Below are positions 6,581 through 6,963 of a stretch of 6,963 nucleotides of DNA, one piece after another. The notes under the pieces are model-generated. The model did not search any database, was not told the DNA's origin, and was given only the letters and a program-made list of their open reading frames with translations. Source of the DNA: an uncultured Gammaproteobacteria bacterium. GTDB taxonomy: Bacteria; Pseudomonadota; Gammaproteobacteria; Pseudomonadales; Pseudohongiellaceae. Both the position numbers and the translations under genes were made by a program. How positions within the stretch are numbered: the stretch's first letter is position 1; every line of letters starts with the position of its first letter. The stretch lies in NCBI GenBank assembly GCA_903926285.1, contig CAIYIP010000511.1, positions 1 through 6,963 of the forward strand, read 5' to 3'.

Positions 6581-6963
6581 CGGATATGCGGCATGCTGCG
6601 GCGGAAAATCAGCCACGCCGGCACCAGCAATATTACCCAGAGCACTAACAAACGTATGACGGTTGCTGGCGTAACTACTGTCCCCTGCAAGAGGCCATGC
6701 ACCACTGCCATCACATCAGCAAGCGGATTCAGCCACAGCCATTCCTGGCACCAGGCCGGCAGCATTTCGGGAAAATATAAAATTGGCGTGCTGTACATCA
6801 ACAGGGTCAGGAAAAAGGGCAGGGCCTGGGCAAAGTCGCGAATAAACAGCCCCAATATGGAAAACAATAATACTAACGGCAACAGCCATATCAAGAGCAG
6901 TGGTTTGACGAGCATCGATTTGAGCGCGGCGACTAGTCCGAACAGGAACAGACACAACAAGCC
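6568..6963 (-). CDS. wzm: Polysaccharide ABC exporter permease, Wzm/ABC-2 type (partial, N-terminus outside window)
   Basis: This is the C-terminal 131 residues of an ABC-2 family membrane permease, the partner of the adjacent wzt product. The frame stays open through the right edge, so the gene is cut by the window and not by mutation; full-length relatives have about 260-280 aa. The fragment has four hydrophobic stretches. Between the second and third is the conserved cytoplasmic-loop signature of the family (IRDFAQALPFF), followed by STPILYFPEMLP and LNPLADVMAVVHGLL, which match the SPviYp...NP pattern of polysaccharide exporters. It ends in a last membrane helix and a short basic cytoplasmic tail (FRRSMPHIREVL). 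TTG at 6960 is not a plausible start because it falls within a membrane helix. The assignment rests on these motifs plus the neighbouring Wzt-type ATPase; capsule permeases (KpsM) are related, but the long Wzt extension favours O-antigen-type export. Confidence 0.9.
   Translation of the reverse strand, partial: GLLCLFLFGLVAALKSMLVKPLLLIWLLPLVLLFSILGLFIRDFAQALPFFLTLLMYSTPILYFPEMLPAWCQEWLWLNPLADVMAVVHGLLQGTVVTPATVIRLLVLWVILLVPAWLIFRRSMPHIREVL

Noticed and set aside
6569..6616. N-terminal extension of 16 residues for the Wzt-like protein starting at 6616
   Set aside because: It lies within wzm coding sequence, and an ideal ribosome binding site (GGAGGTG) stands five bases before the ATG at 6568, which also gives the normal family N-terminus.

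Overview
The window comes from a Gram-negative bacterium, most likely a member of the Pseudomonadota (beta- or gammaproteobacterial in character). The evidence is an outer-membrane TolC-family channel and a Wzm/Wzt-type polysaccharide exporter, both of which need a two-membrane envelope. Base composition looks balanced, roughly half G+C by eye, and I see no shift that would mark recent transfer. There are no RNA genes, insertion sequences, CRISPR arrays or prophage genes, and no gap longer than about 70 bases lacks a gene.

Left part (69-4591, plus strand): a complete three-gene type I secretion operon. The order is the inner-membrane ABC permease/ATPase (PrtD/AprD type), the HlyD/AprE-type periplasmic adaptor, and the TolC-type outer-membrane channel. 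The ABC protein has no N-terminal peptidase domain. The system is therefore of the kind that exports proteins with an uncleaved C-terminal signal, such as RTX proteases, lipases, adhesins and S-layer proteins. No substrate gene lies in the window. Adaptor and channel genes are joined by a TGATG stop/start overlap. The permease-adaptor gap carries two consecutive potential hairpins.

Right part (4609-6963, minus strand, read right to left): the end of a wzm-like ABC-2 permease, cut by the window edge; a wzt-like ATPase with a C-terminal carbohydrate-binding extension; and a cytoplasmic PIG-L/LmbE-family zinc deacetylase. The genes are tightly packed (TGATG overlap, then a 7-base gap) and probably form the end of an O-antigen or other surface-glycan operon. 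The permease and ATPase would move a lipid-linked glycan across the inner membrane. The deacetylase would remove an N-acetyl group from a sugar precursor in the cytoplasm.

The two operons converge with only 17 bases between stop codons and no visible terminator. Each gene belongs to a known family and I see no clearly undescribed system. The most useful leads are the pairing of a type I exporter with an O-polysaccharide exporter (known from S-layer loci such as that of Caulobacter), the deacetylase of unknown substrate, the tandem hairpins, and an altered adaptor-docking motif in the TolC-like protein.
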